A program made the position numbers and the translations under genes. 64,000 bases of DNA. It comes from Sulfurimonas sp. GTDB lineage: Bacteria; Campylobacterota; Campylobacteria; Campylobacterales; Sulfurimonadaceae. Below, in pieces: positions 47,351 through 56,865 of the stretch (position 1 is its first letter; each line of letters begins with the position of its first letter). The notes beneath the pieces are model-generated. The model saw only the letters and a program-made list of their open reading frames with translations, ran no database searches and was not told the origin of the DNA. The DNA is taken from assembly GCF_041583195.1 (NCBI RefSeq), contig NZ_JBFHGL010000002.1, positions 248,001-312,000 on the forward strand. Reading direction: 5' to 3'.

Positions 47351-47867
47351 CTTCACCAACCTTTAATGCACTATCTCTAAGGTTTAATACACCCTCTTTT
47401 TCTGTAGGTTTTTTATACAGTTTTTTCGCATCTTCAAGCTCCTTAGTTTTATTCTCTAAAATATCTAAAGCCTGTACAACTCCGTCTATGATCAGCTCTG
47501 GAGTAACAGCACATCCTGGTATGTAAACATCTACCGGTATATATCTGTCTATGCCGTCTTCTACATTATACATCTCACGAAAAACACCACCTGTACATGT
47601 ACAAGATCCGACTGCAACAACAACTTTAGGTGAGGGCATCTGAGTGTAGAGCTCTACAAGTCTCTCACGCGAGCGATAAGTAACCGGTCCGGTTACTAAA
47701 AATATATCTGATTGTTTTGGATTTCCGGTATTTATAACCCCGAATCTCTCAAGGTCGTATTTTGGTGATAGTGCTGCAAGAATTTCGATATCACATCCAT
47801 TACAGCTACCTGCATTGTAATGAAGTATCCAAGGAGATTTTTTTCTGTATTTTTTTAGATCAAACAT
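47337..47867 (-). CDS. echC: NuoB-like small subunit of the group 4 hydrogenase, EchC-like
   Basis: The small subunit carries a single [4Fe-4S] cluster near the active site. Its likely ligands lie in SCNGCDIEIL, VGSCTCTGGVF and PGCAVTPE. At 176 residues it resembles EchC/CooL, with a charged C-terminal tail. The start overlaps the NuoH-like gene by eight bases. All ligands are present, so the subunit appears functional. Confidence 0.9.
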   Translation of the reverse strand: MFDLKKYRKKSPWILHYNAGSCNGCDIEILAALSPKYDLERFGVINTGNPKQSDIFLVTGPVTYRSRERLVELYTQMPSPKVVVAVGSCTCTGGVFREMYNVEDGIDRYIPVDVYIPGCAVTPELIIDGVVQALDILENKTKELEDAKKLYKKPTEKEGVLNLRDSALKVGEDEED

Positions 47868-48684
47868 AACTAAGTCCTAGAATATTTAAACACGAAAGTG
47901 TTAATCCAATACCCATTATTATCTTTATAGTTTGTACAATATTTACCCTTGAAGTTGAATTATCAACTAAGTTTACAATTAAAAAAACAGCAATAGCCAA
48001 GAAAACACCTAAGAGTATATTGTTTCCTGCAAAAAGTAAAAGGATCATATATACAAAAACATACTCAATCCATTTAGCCATATATAAAAATTCAAAATAT
48101 ATTCCACTGTACTCTATCTCTACACCACCCACTATCTCTTGGTGAGCTTCACAAGCATCAAAAGGCGATTTTTTAAGTTTAAGCGGCACCGTAAGTAAGA
48201 ATGCTGCAAACAAAAGTATCATAGATAATATCTGAGTATCTTCTTGACGAATTAAAGATATATCGTAAGAGCCGTTTATCATATAAAACCCGGTAGCTAT
48301 GAGTATAAAAATAGGCTCATATGCGAGCATAGCTAAAAGTTCACGGTTAGAACCTACATGTGAGTAAACTGAGCGAACGCTAAACCCTGCTAGAATTATA
48401 AATATAGTAGCTAAAAGATGTAAGAATATGACATATAAAAAGTTATACCCTAAAATCATTAATGCCACTACAGCCCACAAAGTTATAAAGTGAAGTATTG
48501 CCAGCACTATATGCATTGGATGCACTATTGATGAATTTTTATCTATAAGTTTATACATGTCGTAAAACGGTTGCAGAACAGGTGGACCTTGACGGTTTTG
48601 CATACGTGCGCGTACAACTCTTTCAAAACCGTAAAGCACTCCTCCAAATACAGGAGCCAGAACTATTAAAATATATTCGATCAT
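47860..48684 (-). CDS. echB: NuoH-like membrane subunit of the group 4 hydrogenase, EchB-like
   Basis: This polytopic membrane protein of about eight helices is related to NuoH, which links the Fe-S arm to the proton channel. The family motifs GFERVVRARMQNRQGPPVLQ and SPFDACEAHQEIVGGVEIEYSG are conserved. At 274 residues it is normal for EchB/CooK. It overlaps both neighbours by a few bases. Confidence 0.9.
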   Translation of the reverse strand: MIEYILIVLAPVFGGVLYGFERVVRARMQNRQGPPVLQPFYDMYKLIDKNSSIVHPMHIVLAILHFITLWAVVALMILGYNFLYVIFLHLLATIFIILAGFSVRSVYSHVGSNRELLAMLAYEPIFILIATGFYMINGSYDISLIRQEDTQILSMILLFAAFLLTVPLKLKKSPFDACEAHQEIVGGVEIEYSGIYFEFLYMAKWIEYVFVYMILLLFAGNNILLGVFLAIAVFLIVNLVDNSTSRVNIVQTIKIIMGIGLTLSCLNILGLSYV

Positions 48685-50438
48685 TTTAATATACCCCCCC
48701 CTATTGCCAGATGCAGAACAATCATAAAAATAGATATATACATCATTTTTTGGATTACATTTGAGCTTAGAGCATAATTATATACACCGACTTCAAAATC
48801 ACCTTTTTCACCGCAGTTATACTCTTTTACCCTAGGTGCACTTTTAAAACTAAAGTACTTAAGTAAAAACGGACTTATGAAGATCAGAATCACAGGTATC
48901 AATACCTCAACTACATTAAGGGCACTAACTAAAAATATACCTATAAATAGTGATATAAATAATATATTTGAGCCTAGTTTGTATTTAAAAGCTAATTTTT
49001 CTTTTAGAATATTTTTAAACGGCTCTTTAGTTAAAAGCTTCGTAATAATTTTAAAATATAAAATTACTAAAAATACACTACCAACAATAAGTCCCAAAAG
49101 AGTAAATATATAAAGAGGGTTTTGTGAGATGGCTTGAGTTATAGCTTCAATACCTAAAAATTTTCCTATAAATGCACCAAAAGGAGGAAGTGTTAGTGAA
49201 GCGAAACCTATAATAATAAAAAATACCGTTCTAGGGGCATGGTCAACCAGGTTGTCTATATCGCTTATATATTTTAGATGATAAACTTTTTCTAAAATTC
49301 CAGCCTGTAAAAATAGAAGTGCTTTTGATATAGCATGAAAAACTAAAAGAAGTATAGCTGTGTATCTAGCTTCTTCACTTGGTAGAGAAGCAAGTGCCAT
49401 CATAAGAGATAATAGAGCTATTGTTGATAAACCCAAAATCTCTTTAAAAAAATCACGATTTAGTGCCATTATAGATGCACCTACAAAAACAAAACTTGCA
49501 AATATAGACACCATAACACTTAAACTTGGACTAAAAGCAGTCGATAATTTCAATACGATAAAAGGAGCTATTTTCACCATAGTAGCACTATGCAGTATAG
49601 CACTCACTGGTGTTGGAGCCACCATAGCCCCAAGCAACCAGTTTTGAAACGGAAATGCCGCACCTTTTACATAAGCAGCTATAACTAAAAAAATTATTGG
49701 TATTAAAAAGCTATCATCTACTACTTTTAAAAGTTCAGAAAAATAGACAGTATTGTATGTGCTTATTGAGAATACTAAAGCCAGAAGTATTGCTACACCT
49801 CCGACTTGGTTCATCCATAAAGCTTTTAAAGAGTTTTTAACTGCTATATCATCACCGCGATAACGGATTAAAAGATATGAACAAAGTGTAGTTAATTCAA
49901 ATAATAAGAAGAAGATCTCTATATTGTTTGTACTTACAATGGCATTCATAACACCTAAAAAGAAGAGTAAAAGTGCTATAAACGAGTTCTTTTTCAAACG
50001 TGAAAAATTTTCCGCTTCAATATATTCAAGAGCGTATATTATAATAGCTCCGCCGACTACATTTATAACAAGGTACATAACACGTGAGAGTTCATCACTT
50101 AACAGATCTATACCATGCATAGAAGGTGCCAAGTATATAATACCAAGATATAAAATAAGTTGAACAAAAGCCAATGCATATACTAATTTACTTCTATATT
50201 TAATACCCTGAGCTAAAAAATATACTAGTAAAACAATATCTGCAACACATAAAAAAGTATGTATATCATGTGATAAAGTCAGAGAATACAGACGATCGTC
50301 TAAAAAAGTGGATATAGAAAACAAAGATAAAAGAACAACAAAAGATATGACAATCAGGTTTCTAATTTTAATTCCCGATACCGGGACTATAAGTGCCAGC
50401 AATAAAGGTAGAAAAATTAAAAGTTCCATAATGTTCAC
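48681..50438 (-). CDS. echA: NuoL/Mrp antiporter-like proton pump subunit of the group 4 hydrogenase, EchA-like
   Basis: This large membrane protein with about 15 hydrophobic segments belongs to the NuoL/M/N and Mrp antiporter family. It has the channel core YVKGAAFPFQNWLLGAMVAPTPVSAILHSATMVK. At 585 residues it is close to EchA and lacks the long C-terminal extension of CooM. The start is GTG 50438 or ATG 50429, both near the nicO stop. It would couple ion flow across the inner membrane to hydrogenase turnover. Confidence 0.88.
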   Translation of the reverse strand: MNIMELLIFLPLLLALIVPVSGIKIRNLIVISFVVLLSLFSISTFLDDRLYSLTLSHDIHTFLCVADIVLLVYFLAQGIKYRSKLVYALAFVQLILYLGIIYLAPSMHGIDLLSDELSRVMYLVINVVGGAIIIYALEYIEAENFSRLKKNSFIALLLFFLGVMNAIVSTNNIEIFFLLFELTTLCSYLLIRYRGDDIAVKNSLKALWMNQVGGVAILLALVFSISTYNTVYFSELLKVVDDSFLIPIIFLVIAAYVKGAAFPFQNWLLGAMVAPTPVSAILHSATMVKIAPFIVLKLSTAFSPSLSVMVSIFASFVFVGASIMALNRDFFKEILGLSTIALLSLMMALASLPSEEARYTAILLLVFHAISKALLFLQAGILEKVYHLKYISDIDNLVDHAPRTVFFIIIGFASLTLPPFGAFIGKFLGIEAITQAISQNPLYIFTLLGLIVGSVFLVILYFKIITKLLTKEPFKNILKEKLAFKYKLGSNILFISLFIGIFLVSALNVVEVLIPVILIFISPFLLKYFSFKSAPRVKEYNCGEKGDFEVGVYNYALSSNVIQKMMYISIFMIVLHLAIGGGILK

Positions 50439-50439
50439 G

Positions 50440-51081
50440 CTAACTTAAAATCATGTTTGAACCAACCACTAAGGATATAACTCCTGCGGTTGCAAATACT
50501 CTTCTTATATTTTGTTTTGAATTTAGTAAGTTCTTATTTATATAAAGAATAATACCACCAAATCCTACAAAAATAACCATTACACCTAAAGTAAAAGCTC
50601 CAACTAACATAAAGTCTACATTTTGGCTCTCAACGACACCTAAAGTAATAAGCATTCCGCGGACTCCGCCAATACCCATAAGAATCCCAATACTAAATGC
50701 ACTTGCACTGTCTTTTGAATCGTGCTTATGTTTATGTCCAAACCATATGTGAATATGCTCTTTATTGTCGTGCACGTGTTTTTTCAAATGTATCTTATCC
50801 GCAAATACCATATAGATAAGATATACACCCATACTTAATATTACAATAGAGGAGATTGTATCTCCATATCCAAGAACTGCATCACTAATATTATATGTTT
50901 GAAGTATTTTTGCAAATAAAAAGAGTGTAAGCCCATGCCCTATAGCGAAAAGCGTAGTTACGGTCATTGTTTTTTTCTTTGATTTACCGATTGAGAAATC
51001 AGCTATAGCTGTTAAATGATCAGGCCCAAAGGCATGTAGAATTCCGTACCAAAATATAATAGCCAAACCATATGTTTCCAT
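50440..51081 (-). CDS. Nickel/cobalt permease (NicO/RcnA/UreH-like)
   Basis: This inner-membrane transporter has about six hydrophobic segments and the metal motif HAFGPDHL with His16, Asp21 and His22 in the first helix. A cytoplasmic His-rich loop at about 97-122 (HVHDNKEHIHIW, GHKHKHD) could gather metal. A second motif, GILMGIGGVRGMLITLG, is conserved in the family. It stands one base before the EchA-like start, so it probably supplies nickel for both hydrogenases and is the first gene of the operon. An export role as in RcnA cannot be excluded from sequence. Confidence 0.82.
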   Translation of the reverse strand: METYGLAIIFWYGILHAFGPDHLTAIADFSIGKSKKKTMTVTTLFAIGHGLTLFLFAKILQTYNISDAVLGYGDTISSIVILSMGVYLIYMVFADKIHLKKHVHDNKEHIHIWFGHKHKHDSKDSASAFSIGILMGIGGVRGMLITLGVVESQNVDFMLVGAFTLGVMVIFVGFGGIILYINKNLLNSKQNIRRVFATAGVISLVVGSNMILS

Positions 51082-51141
51082 AATGCGGATCCTTTAAATA
51101 AACAATCTTTTACATTTTATAACTTTATATTAAAAATGAGT

Positions 51142-52299
51142 TTAAAGTGAATATATTATTTTGTCTCTACCGCTATTTTTTGCTTCATATAAAGCCAGAT
51201 CGGCAACCTTAAAAGCATCTGCAAAACTTTCTTGCTCATCAGGTCTTTTATTTACACCGATAGATGTCGTAACTTGTATATATTCTTCTTCATCTATATA
51301 GAACTTATGATTTTGAATCGTTTCAAAAATACGTTCAACTATACGAATGGCAATTTCTGAATTTTCAGATTTAGTTTTTATTAAAAGTACAAACTCTTCA
51401 CCACCGTAACGTATTGCCAAATCATCATCTAAACGTAATATATTAGTAAAAATCAGACCTAACTCTTTTAAAATCTTATCTCCTGCATCATGTCCGTACT
51501 TATCATTTATACCTTTAAAATGATCGATATCGAGTACTAATAAAATATATTCTGAAAGTTCTAAGCTATTTTCTATCTCGTGTAAATAGTTTCTATTATA
51601 AATATTTGTCAGCCTGTCGGTAAAAGATGATTTTTTCATATGCTTATATCTAAATAACTGAAAAACTAAAGTAAGTAAACTCAGAAAAATTATCAGAAGA
51701 ATTAAAACTACAGCTGTTTTCATCATAACTATTATATTGTTAATGTCTGATATCTTATCTACGGAAAAATCTATGGCTAATATAAGTTCAACGTTTTGTT
51801 TATTTATAATCGGTACTAAGTAGCTTATAGATAATTTTTGCAAAATATTATGTTTTATAACCACAGGCTCTTTTGTTGTATATACATCAAACCAACCGTT
51901 ATTTGCAATATCGAATTTTTGACCTAAAAAAGATTTTTCATCATCCTCTGAACCGTCTATCAAAAATCTGAAAACATCGTTTTTATCTTTGTATAGTATA
52001 TATGCATATTTTATATTGTCCGTTAAAAGATTTTTTACATTTTCTTCAAGTTGTTTTCTAAGAGCAGAATCAGATTTCACTTCATCTATATAGCTCTGGC
52101 TAGAACCTAAAATAGTTTTTATGTATGATGCTTTATGCTGAGTTATTTGAAAGATATCGGTAGTCGATATTTTAAAAATATCTTCTTCTATATTTTCTTC
52201 ATATCTAAAAATAAGTATTAGTAAAAATACTAAAGAAAATACTATAACAGAGCCAAATATGCTTAAAAAGAATCTGTGTTTTAATATATTTTTAATCAT
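51142..52299 (-). CDS. Membrane-bound diguanylate cyclase with periplasmic sensor
   Basis: Two transmembrane helices (about residues 9-31 and 193-213) flank a periplasmic Cache-like sensor of about 160 residues. A GGDEF domain follows with the active site RYGGEEF (GGEEF at 299-303). The inhibitory I-site is imperfect: the Arg is one position too far from the motif (RLDDDLAIRYGGEEF). It should make c-di-GMP in response to an external signal. The start overlaps the end of the small secreted protein gene, itself coupled to a TonB-dependent receptor. Confidence 0.88.
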   Translation of the reverse strand: MIKNILKHRFFLSIFGSVIVFSLVFLLILIFRYEENIEEDIFKISTTDIFQITQHKASYIKTILGSSQSYIDEVKSDSALRKQLEENVKNLLTDNIKYAYILYKDKNDVFRFLIDGSEDDEKSFLGQKFDIANNGWFDVYTTKEPVVIKHNILQKLSISYLVPIINKQNVELILAIDFSVDKISDINNIIVMMKTAVVLILLIIFLSLLTLVFQLFRYKHMKKSSFTDRLTNIYNRNYLHEIENSLELSEYILLVLDIDHFKGINDKYGHDAGDKILKELGLIFTNILRLDDDLAIRYGGEEFVLLIKTKSENSEIAIRIVERIFETIQNHKFYIDEEEYIQVTTSIGVNKRPDEQESFADAFKVADLALYEAKNSGRDKIIYSL

Positions 52300-52750
52300 T
52301 GAAATCTTCTATATACTGATTGTATTCGTTAGACAGATTAACACCGTTTTGTTTTAATCTACGTTTTACAAATACTATATTAGGTCTGCTTTTATTCCAA
52401 AAAAATGCACCGATATACCTAGAATTTGATACAAGTTTCTTATAATTATTCGTAAAATAAACTTTTTGCTTTAAACCACAATCATTTCCATCTAAACCTT
52501 TTTTATCGAAAATAAAATTTGCACTTTTACAGTTATTGCTTACATTACAGTATTTAGAATAGATCGCTTTCTCTTTTGCAGATATGTCAGGTATGTAAAT
52601 ATTTGGTTTTTCACCTAGCGAATCACTAGCTATTTTTGACACTATTTTGGCTTCTAATTCTACTTCTTTATCGTATTTATCCAGCATAAATACATTCTGT
52701 TTAGAATACATTAGTGAACAAAGCATTAGAAGCGATATAAGTATCTTCAT
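52292..52750 (-). CDS. Small secreted protein between receptor and diguanylate cyclase
   Basis: I do not recognise a family. The best start is ATG 52750, which overlaps the receptor stop (TGATG) and gives a signal peptide (MKILISLLMLCSLMYS). The mature protein of about 135 residues has three Cys (CNVSNNC and GNDCGL) and a C-terminal basic stretch ending in an acidic tail. It overlaps the diguanylate cyclase gene by 8 bases. A periplasmic adaptor between the receptor and the cyclase sensor is a reasonable guess from context, comparable in position to YfiR, but sequence does not prove it. Confidence 0.62.
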   Translation of the reverse strand: MKILISLLMLCSLMYSKQNVFMLDKYDKEVELEAKIVSKIASDSLGEKPNIYIPDISAKEKAIYSKYCNVSNNCKSANFIFDKKGLDGNDCGLKQKVYFTNNYKKLVSNSRYIGAFFWNKSRPNIVFVKRRLKQNGVNLSNEYNQYIEDFND

Positions 52751-54672
52751 CAAAATACCCACTCTGTGCTAAGAGTTATCTCTGGTTCATTGTCTTCTAG
52801 AGTAAAGTTACCTATGCTAGCATCAGCATTAATACCTTCTTTATATAAAGACTTTGTAGAATCATCCAAAATGTTTTCAGCTTTTACACTTACAGAAATA
52901 TCTTTAGTAACCTTATAAGTTACTCCGACATTTAAGTTATAACTACCATCCACATATTCATTGTAGTATTCGTAAGAGTTTCTATAAATTAACGATGAAA
53001 AATACTCAAATTTATCATATTCACCTGTAACTTTTACAAAACCACCTTTATTTGAATTATTAAGGTGCTCAGTAAGATTAGTTGTAAAATAATTAAGATG
53101 CAGTGTGTGTTTGTCAAAAAAATCATATTTTAGATCAAAAACCCAGTTATCTACTTCTATTGTATGGTTTACATTTATAAAACCGATAGGGGTATAATAT
53201 ATAAAGTCTTCTATTTTTATATTGTTAAAAAGTACACTTAACCTTAGGTCATCATCTGCATACACACTTTCAATATAGTAATACTTATATTTTTGATTTT
53301 TTAATTCAGGCGCAGATTTACTTGAAAAATCCACATTATAAAAAGAAGGCATAATACTTGTTTTTGTATAAAAAGTTTTAAAACCTATATTATCATTTGC
53401 AGTATATATAGCGCCAACTCTATAGTGTTCATTTTTTAATTTTACTAAATTACTATCTCTATCATATTTATCACGTTTTAAATTTAACACAACTAAAAAA
53501 TTATCAGCTATTCTATAATCGTCCTGCAGAAATGCACTGTATCTTTTCTCAGATTTGAAATTTGATAATTTATCTATATAATTTATGTTGTTTAAAAAGT
53601 TTACACTATAACTGTTATCTAGACTATATTTTTTGTATTGTGTATTTAATCCAATAAGAAGATTATTGTTTTGTGTAGAAAAACTCTTTGAAACTAAAGC
53701 ACTGCTTTTATTCACTTTAATATCACTATGATACTCTTTTGGTATTGTTAAACCTGCATTGGCAAAGTCAATTACAGGTATTAATGCTAAACCTTCATTG
53801 TTAAGTTCATCGTAATTTAGCCTGTTTAAATCATATGATAGATTTAACTTTAGTGAATTATCATCTAAAAAAGAACTTGAAAAATCTACAAACATATCTT
53901 CAGATAGATACTTTGCATCATCAGGATTTGCATCTAAAGACATACCTGCAAAATTATCTTTATCAACATATCCGTATCCTATATTTAATGCTGTACTTTC
54001 TTTCTCTAAATTTACATAAAGATATTTGGAATCTGAATCGTTTTTAAATTTTTTAAAATTGTAATTTCTATCATCGTTTACCTTTACATTACTAGCATAG
54101 GCTAAGTATGACCAGCCATTTTCTAAAATATCTGAATGAGCTACAGCCTCTGCATTAGATCCTTTATCTGTAACATGTGCAAAGAGCTTGGAAGAATTTT
54201 CTTTTGAACCTTTTTTAGTATAAATCCTTATAAAAAATATACCGTTTCCGCTACCTAAAGAAAAAGAGCTGTTTCCTCTATAAATCTCCACATAATCTAC
54301 AATATCCATAGGAAACTCCATCCATGGAGCAGATGGACTCATTGTATAGTTTGAACTTAATTCATGTCCATTTATAAATATTCTGAAAAAACCGCTTACA
54401 TCTGTTTTACTTCCCGGTAGTGACAAGTTCGATACACCGAATCTATTTTTATTTAGATTACTAATAGGGATCTCTTTAAGCAGATCGCTTAAAGTCGTAT
54501 ATTGCATAAATTGAATCTCTTTTTGGGAATATATGGTTACGTTTCCAAGCTTTTCATCAACTGTATTTAGAGATTTTTTCGTAGTAGTTTCATATTCTTG
54601 AAGAAGAACGTCTATATCTTGTGCAATTAATAAGTTTGTGATAAATAAACATATAACAATATATATTTTCAA
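52750..54672 (-). CDS. TonB-dependent outer-membrane receptor
   Basis: A signal peptide of 17 residues is followed by a plug domain (about 45-150, with TLSDLLKEIPISN and DIVDYVEIYRGNSSFSLGSG) and a beta-barrel ending in the terminal aromatic WVF. At 640 residues it is a typical size. Translation starts at TTG 54672, after AAGGAT. No ligand can be named; the neighbouring nickel and hydrogenase genes make a metal chelate possible. It is co-transcribed with a secreted protein and a diguanylate cyclase, pointing to signalling. Confidence 0.85.
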   Translation of the reverse strand: MKIYIVICLFITNLLIAQDIDVLLQEYETTTKKSLNTVDEKLGNVTIYSQKEIQFMQYTTLSDLLKEIPISNLNKNRFGVSNLSLPGSKTDVSGFFRIFINGHELSSNYTMSPSAPWMEFPMDIVDYVEIYRGNSSFSLGSGNGIFFIRIYTKKGSKENSSKLFAHVTDKGSNAEAVAHSDILENGWSYLAYASNVKVNDDRNYNFKKFKNDSDSKYLYVNLEKESTALNIGYGYVDKDNFAGMSLDANPDDAKYLSEDMFVDFSSSFLDDNSLKLNLSYDLNRLNYDELNNEGLALIPVIDFANAGLTIPKEYHSDIKVNKSSALVSKSFSTQNNNLLIGLNTQYKKYSLDNSYSVNFLNNINYIDKLSNFKSEKRYSAFLQDDYRIADNFLVVLNLKRDKYDRDSNLVKLKNEHYRVGAIYTANDNIGFKTFYTKTSIMPSFYNVDFSSKSAPELKNQKYKYYYIESVYADDDLRLSVLFNNIKIEDFIYYTPIGFINVNHTIEVDNWVFDLKYDFFDKHTLHLNYFTTNLTEHLNNSNKGGFVKVTGEYDKFEYFSSLIYRNSYEYYNEYVDGSYNLNVGVTYKVTKDISVSVKAENILDDSTKSLYKEGINADASIGNFTLEDNEPEITLSTEWVF

Positions 54673-54698
54673 ACAACTATCCTTATTAATTTTTGTAA

Positions 54699-54704
54699 AT
54701 TATA
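54699..54704 (-). promoter_or_regulatory. Candidate -10 box for the receptor/cyclase operon
   Basis: TATAAT on the minus strand lies 26 bases upstream of the TTG start of the receptor gene and directly after the hypF stop. It would separate this operon from the hyd operon. No -35 element is visible, and the region is AT-rich, so a chance match is possible. Confidence 0.4.
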
Positions 54705-54705
54705 A

Positions 54706-56865
54706 TTAAATTAACTTTAAAATATAATAATATATTTGTCCTAGTGATATACCTCCATCATTGATAGGTGTATCTTGTTGATAATAATATTTTATTTTTT
54801 CTTTTTTAAGCCCCTTAATTATTAGTTCTAATAATGTTTTATTTTGAAATACTCCACCGCTTAATATTACATCTAATTTTTCTTTTTTAGATATATCTAT
54901 CACAATTTTTACAAGTGTATTTATAAATTTTGAAACGAGATTTTCATCAAAAAAATCATACTCAATCTCAATTGCACCATTATCATCTATATTGTATTTA
55001 AAACTTTCATCTACATTTTGATCATAATTCATCTCACATATAAGTCCTGCTTCACCCTCATATGACTGAACTTGAATCAGATCAGCCAAAGAAGCGAGCC
55101 CGTCAAACAACCTTCCTACAGATGAACTAGTCGGTGCATTTAAATTTTTTACATAACTTTGATGAAGCATTTTAATATTTGATGACGAAAATTCTTTAAC
55201 ACATGCTAAATCTAATTCTAGAACTTCATCCAAATCATACTTCTGGAAAAGCAAACTCAATGCGATGCGTCTAGGTTCTTTAACAGCTTTTTCACCGCCT
55301 AAAAGTTTTATCGGTTTAAAATAATACTTTCTCAGATCACCTACAAAAATCTCCCCACCCCAAAGGTTTCTGTCGTCTCCAAAACCTGTTCCGTCAAAAC
55401 TAAATCCTAAATACTCTTCATCTAATCCAAACTCTGCCTTTGCAGCATATATATGTGATAGATGATGGGATGCTTCAACAAGCTCTATACCTTGCTGTTT
55501 AGCCCATTTTGTACTCTCATAAGACGGGTGTTTATCATGAATTATAATATCAGGTTTAAAATCGTAAAAACGCTTAAATGTTTCTATTGTTCTATTGAAA
55601 TATTCTAAACTCATTAAAGAGTCTAAATCTCCAATATGTGCAGATACAATAATAGTATCATCAAAACAAATCGATATCGTACTTTTTTGATTTGCCCCTA
55701 CTGCCAAAATCTTTTTATTTACTTTGAATGGTAATTTTATAACTTTTGGTGCGTAAGAGCGAGCAAGCCTTAAAATTTGCTCATAATCATCTACAACTTG
55801 AATAACAGAATCATCTACAGCATTTACAATTTCCCTGTTGAAATCCAATATAAAATCTATAAATGGGAGTTTCTCTTCTATAATCTCCTTTGTAGTGATT
55901 ATGGGTTCTCCTCCAAGATTTGCACTTGTAGCTACTATTGGAGAGTCTAGATGTTCAAATAATACATAATGCAAAGGTGTATAAGGCAACATACATCCTA
56001 TTCTGTCTATATTTGGAGCTATACTCTCAGATACCAGTGTATTTTTCTTTTTGTTTAAAACTATAATTGGTCTCTTGTTAGACTCTAACAGTTCTCTTTC
56101 CTTATTACTTACAAAAGCTAAACTTTCAATTTGCTCTAAATCTTTACACATAATGGCAAAAGGTTTTGAAGGACGATTCTTAAATTGACGAAGTTTACTT
56201 ACAGCCTCAAAATTACTTGCATCACAAACTATATGAAAACCGCCTATACCTTTAATAGCTATGATATTTCCGGCTTTTATATGCTTGATTGTATCTTCTA
56301 TTGTTTCACTAAGTTGTGGACCGCAATTTTTACATGAAATTGGTTGTGCATGATAGCGTCTATTTAAAGGATCGTTGTAATCTTTTTCACACTCATCACA
56401 CATTTTAAATTCACTCATTGATGTATTTTGTCTATCATATGGAAGTGTATTTATTATGGAGTATCTAGGTCCGCAGTTTGTACAATTTGTAGCAAAATAA
56501 TCTCTAAATCTACCATGTTTAAGATCATCTAAACAATCATCACATACAGCTATATCAGGAGAAATAAGTGTTGTTATTTGCTCGTTATTTTCACTTTGAA
56601 TAATTTCAAATTCTTTATTATTTTGTATAGTTTTTATATGTAAAGATTCTATCTTATCTACATGGGCTAGAGGTGGAAAATTTTCTAAAAATATTTTATC
56701 AAATTCCTTAATAGTTTCTATACAGCCTTGAAGTTCAATCTCAACCCCTTTAGGAGTGTTTTTGACAAAACCTGCAAGTCCTAAGGATACAGCTATTTTA
56801 TATACAAAAGGTCGAAATCCAACACCTTGGATCACACCCTCTATAAAATACCTTTTTCTAATCAT
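54706..56865 (-). CDS. hypF: Hydrogenase maturation carbamoyltransferase HypF
   Basis: HypF makes the carbamoyl group that becomes the cyanide ligands of the active-site iron. Domains in order are acylphosphatase (GVIQGVGFRPFVYKIA, about 1-90), two zinc-finger units (CDDC, CTNCGPRY, CDEC, CKNCGP, about 105-175), a YrdC-like domain (about 185-370) and a Kae1-like domain with HHLSHIYAAKAE. At 719 residues it is full length. It overlaps the HydE-like gene by eight bases and closes the hyd operon. Confidence 0.96.
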   Translation of the reverse strand: MIRKRYFIEGVIQGVGFRPFVYKIAVSLGLAGFVKNTPKGVEIELQGCIETIKEFDKIFLENFPPLAHVDKIESLHIKTIQNNKEFEIIQSENNEQITTLISPDIAVCDDCLDDLKHGRFRDYFATNCTNCGPRYSIINTLPYDRQNTSMSEFKMCDECEKDYNDPLNRRYHAQPISCKNCGPQLSETIEDTIKHIKAGNIIAIKGIGGFHIVCDASNFEAVSKLRQFKNRPSKPFAIMCKDLEQIESLAFVSNKERELLESNKRPIIVLNKKKNTLVSESIAPNIDRIGCMLPYTPLHYVLFEHLDSPIVATSANLGGEPIITTKEIIEEKLPFIDFILDFNREIVNAVDDSVIQVVDDYEQILRLARSYAPKVIKLPFKVNKKILAVGANQKSTISICFDDTIIVSAHIGDLDSLMSLEYFNRTIETFKRFYDFKPDIIIHDKHPSYESTKWAKQQGIELVEASHHLSHIYAAKAEFGLDEEYLGFSFDGTGFGDDRNLWGGEIFVGDLRKYYFKPIKLLGGEKAVKEPRRIALSLLFQKYDLDEVLELDLACVKEFSSSNIKMLHQSYVKNLNAPTSSSVGRLFDGLASLADLIQVQSYEGEAGLICEMNYDQNVDESFKYNIDDNGAIEIEYDFFDENLVSKFINTLVKIVIDISKKEKLDVILSGGVFQNKTLLELIIKGLKKEKIKYYYQQDTPINDGGISLGQIYYYILKLI

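Noticed and set aside
45915-47867. Complex I (Nuo) fragment instead of a hydrogenase
   Set aside because: Both CxxC nickel motifs are intact in the large subunit and hyp genes are coupled to it, so it is a [NiFe]-hydrogenase and not a NuoBCD remnant.
51082-51141. Possible terminator after the diguanylate cyclase or before the nickel permease
   Set aside because: Only a short ACTTTA/TAAAGT repeat is present, with a long loop and no convincing stem.
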